Assembly: GCF_030643805.1 (NCBI RefSeq)
Contig: NZ_CP094656.1
Coordinates: 496,001-560,000, forward strand
Direction: 5' to 3'
Origin: Alkalihalobacillus sp. AL-G
Lineage (GTDB): Bacteria > Bacillota > Bacilli > Bacillales > Fictibacillaceae
Length of the DNA stretch: 64,000 nucleotides
The position numbers and the translations under genes are program-made. The notes under the pieces are model-generated. The model worked only from the letters and a program-made list of their open reading frames with translations. It did not search any database and was not told the origin of the DNA. Every line of letters starts with the position of its first letter. Position 1 is the stretch's first letter. This document shows, one piece after another, positions 62,275 to 64,000 of this stretch.

Positions 62275-62300
62275 TGTAATTCTATTTAGACTTAATCGTC
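62275..62300 (+). promoter_or_regulatory. ECF-type autoregulatory promoter
   Basis: TGTAAT at 62275-62280, 16-base spacer, CGTC at 62297-62300. This is the TGtAAc-N16-CGTc form of Bacillus ECF sigma promoters, 22 bases before the sigma gene. Confidence 0.75.
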
Positions 62301-62321
62301 CAATTAGTAGGAGGGGATGGA

Positions 62322-62831
62322 ATGGGGGAGCATTCAATCGAAGAATGGTTTGAGAGCTATCAGAAAGATATTACAAGCTTTCTTGCTTATTATACAGGTT
62401 CACTTGATGTAGAAGATCTTGTCCAGGAAACGTTTTTAGTGGCAATAAATAAATTATCAAATTTTAAAGGGGATTCGCATCCTAAAACTTGGCTCATCTC
62501 GATTGCAAGAAATATTGTCATCGATCGTTATCGAAGAAGAAAGGTATGGGAGAGAATCAAGCACGTGATATCTGCAGACGAAACAGCTTCAAACGGCATA
62601 GAAAATAAAATAATTGAAAATCTTGATAGTGTGGAATTGGTCAACGCAATCGAACGGCTGTCTCGCCCACATAAAGAAGTCGTGATACTTAGAGGGATTT
62701 TGGAGCTATCTTCCGAGGAAACATGCGTTATTCTGAAATGCAGTCAAAATACGGTGAACGTCAAGTTCCATCGGGCTTTAAAAAAGCTGCGGGTGATTTT
62801 AGAAAAGGAGGGCTTTAGCTATGAAAGATGA
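62322..62831 (+). CDS. ECF-type RNA polymerase sigma factor
   Basis: A 169-residue sigma-70-family factor. Region 2 is clear (DVEDLVQETFLVAINKL, KTWLISIARNIVIDRYRRR) and region 4 has the HTH (LSRPHKEVVILRGILELSSE ... SQNTVNVKFHRALKKLR). AGGAGGGG lies before ATG 62322. Its own promoter appears just upstream. It overlaps the anti-sigma gene by 11 bases. Stimulus unknown; cell-envelope stress is usual for this type. Confidence 0.92.
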   Translation: MGEHSIEEWFESYQKDITSFLAYYTGSLDVEDLVQETFLVAINKLSNFKGDSHPKTWLISIARNIVIDRYRRRKVWERIKHVISADETASNGIENKIIENLDSVELVNAIERLSRPHKEVVILRGILELSSEETCVILKCSQNTVNVKFHRALKKLRVILEKEGFSYER

Positions 62832-63507
62832 TATTCAAAATAACCTAAGGAACCTTCCAAAGCATTCACTGAACAATGAACAAAAACAGAGAATCCTAGT
62901 AAATTTAAGTTCAGAGCAGACAGATGAAAAAGTTACAAAAAGAAGAACGTGGAAACCGCTGCTTGCAGGCATCACTTCTCTAGTATTATTATGTTTTCTC
63001 AGCTTTTATACGATAAATGAGGGTGGTTTATTCAACACAGCAAATGATAGCCGGACGGAATTAAATGAATTGGTCGATCAATTTCCTGAGATCGAAAATG
63101 ACGTCAAAGAATTACCTGAAGGCGTCCGAAATAAAATTAAGGTCCCAACGATAGAATCGATACCGTTTGAGGTTATAAGTGTCCAGGTAAGTCCTACAAA
63201 GAATCCAGTGAAGAACAAAGTGCTCTTAGTTAACGTGATGTTTAACGGTGAAAACAGAACGTTGCACGTTACAACATTTTGGGACGGCTTTAGGAAAGAA
63301 TTTATTGATAATGAGGACGTAGATAAAATAGTAGAATTGGAAACGGGTGAAACGGCAGGTTGGATTGATAAAGAACACGCTAAACTATTGAGGTGGTATA
63401 GTGAGGAACAAAAACAATCGTATGATTTAATGATTATCGTTTTCCCTGATATTGAGAATTCGTATACAAAAGAGGATTTATTAGAGATTGCTAATTCAAT
63501 GTATTGA
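62821..63507 (+). CDS. Anti-sigma factor, single-pass membrane protein
   Basis: A 228-residue protein: a cytosolic N-terminal part (1-46, sigma binding presumed), one membrane helix (about 47-66, LLAGITSLVLLCFLSFYTI) and an extracytoplasmic sensor domain of about 160 residues. It has no zinc HxxxCxxC motif. Translational overlap with the sigma gene is the main evidence for its role. The extracellular domain is not recognised. Confidence 0.78.
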   Translation: MKDDIQNNLRNLPKHSLNNEQKQRILVNLSSEQTDEKVTKRRTWKPLLAGITSLVLLCFLSFYTINEGGLFNTANDSRTELNELVDQFPEIENDVKELPEGVRNKIKVPTIESIPFEVISVQVSPTKNPVKNKVLLVNVMFNGENRTLHVTTFWDGFRKEFIDNEDVDKIVELETGETAGWIDKEHAKLLRWYSEEQKQSYDLMIIVFPDIENSYTKEDLLEIANSMY

Positions 63508-63630
63508 TCAGTATTTATTGAAGGGCGTTTTCCATTAAGGTGGTCACGCTCTTTATTATTTTTGGAAGGATATTAAAATGCAGTCTCGAAGCTATGTTTT
63601 TGGAGAGTTTAAATGAGAGGATGATTCCGT

Positions 63631-64000
63631 TTGAGTCGTATAAGAGTGGTAGAAGACCTTCTTTTCGACACGTTCAAAGTATTGAATGGTCTGCCGAATT
63701 ACATCGGGATCGAAGAGAAGGATGCTATAGAGTTCGATCATATGATTATGGAGAGTAAACTTAGAAGGTTGATTTCAATAGGTGAAGACTTACAGATTAA
63801 GAGAATAAGTGCATCCATCAACAGGTCGTCTGAACACTATACTGACCTTTCCAATATCTTAAAAGATTTCAGATTTGAACTTTATGCTTCGAGAGTTGAA
63901 GTCTACCGGGACTTAGATGATCTCGATATTAATATTAACGGGTTCGAATGGCGTTCCTTAAGTGATTTTACAATTTCTGAAGACGAATTCAAGCATTATT
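63631..64000 (+). CDS. Unknown gene, 5' part, runs off the window
   Basis: A frame open to the right edge for 123 codons from TTG 63631 (SRIRVVEDLLFDTFKVLNGLP ... in part). A stop in the same frame lies at 63622. GAGAGG is ten bases upstream. The visible part is charged and helical with no membrane segment, for example DLDDLDININGFEW. Family not recognised; the C-terminus is missing. Confidence 0.55.
   Translation, partial: MSRIRVVEDLLFDTFKVLNGLPNYIGIEEKDAIEFDHMIMESKLRRLISIGEDLQIKRISASINRSSEHYTDLSNILKDFRFELYASRVEVYRDLDDLDININGFEWRSLSDFTISEDEFKHY

Noticed and set aside
63540-63758. 72-codon frame near the right edge
   Set aside because: It overlaps the longer frame from 63631 that stays open to the edge, and its composition is Arg/Ser-rich, as expected of an out-of-frame reading.

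Overview
This window is chromosomal DNA of a spore-forming member of the Bacillaceae. The grounds are strong AGGAGG-type ribosome sites with many TTG/GTG starts, a SinI-type antirepressor, a YfhD-like small protein, CcpA-type cre boxes, Bacillus-style riboswitches and many compact U-tailed terminators. The genus cannot be fixed from the sequence. No rRNA, tRNA, CRISPR array or intact transposase was seen.

Layout. 1-10 kb: mixed housekeeping and unknown genes (MFS transporter, PH-domain protein, two aldo/keto reductases, a PLP lyase, a coiled-coil repeat protein). 10-14 kb: adenine deaminase behind a guanine-class purine riboswitch, then a PIG-L/GNAT pair. 14-26 kb: a hydroxy-acid catabolic region (glycerate kinase, hydroxypyruvate reductase-type dehydrogenase, FadR-type regulator, tartrate dehydrogenase-type enzyme, aldehyde dehydrogenase, TRAP transporter, SDR, ketopantoate reductase-like protein, FMN hydroxy-acid oxidase). 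26-31 kb: a MITE-like element, an IS1182 fossil and an ascorbate-type PTS with a PRD regulator. 31-39 kb: two secreted peptidases, a DUF1287 protein, a small sinI-like gene directly behind a c-di-GMP-I riboswitch, and a two-component system.

39.5-52.8 kb is the most interesting part: a LacI regulator with three perfect operators, a CBS-less arabinose-5-phosphate isomerase, a ribokinase-family kinase, an ABC sugar importer, a GH172 (DUF2961) glycosidase, then a pentonate-to-2-oxoglutarate branch (FAH-family dehydratase, split UxaA-type dehydratase, semialdehyde dehydrogenase) and a secreted DUF4185 protein. GH172 and DUF4185 (GH183) are the families known to attack D-arabinan. I infer a D-arabinan/D-arabinofuranoside utilisation locus with two possible metabolic exits.

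53-64 kb: two alanine-rich small proteins (one silk-like), a UDG-family protein next to a nuclease/Fe-S helicase, an array of eleven 52-bp hairpin repeats, small Bacillus proteins, a hydrolase, an MFS transporter and an ECF sigma/anti-sigma pair with a visible autoregulatory promoter. A short intergenic element with a GACTATAGTC palindrome recurs seven times, always in the same orientation and never inside a gene.
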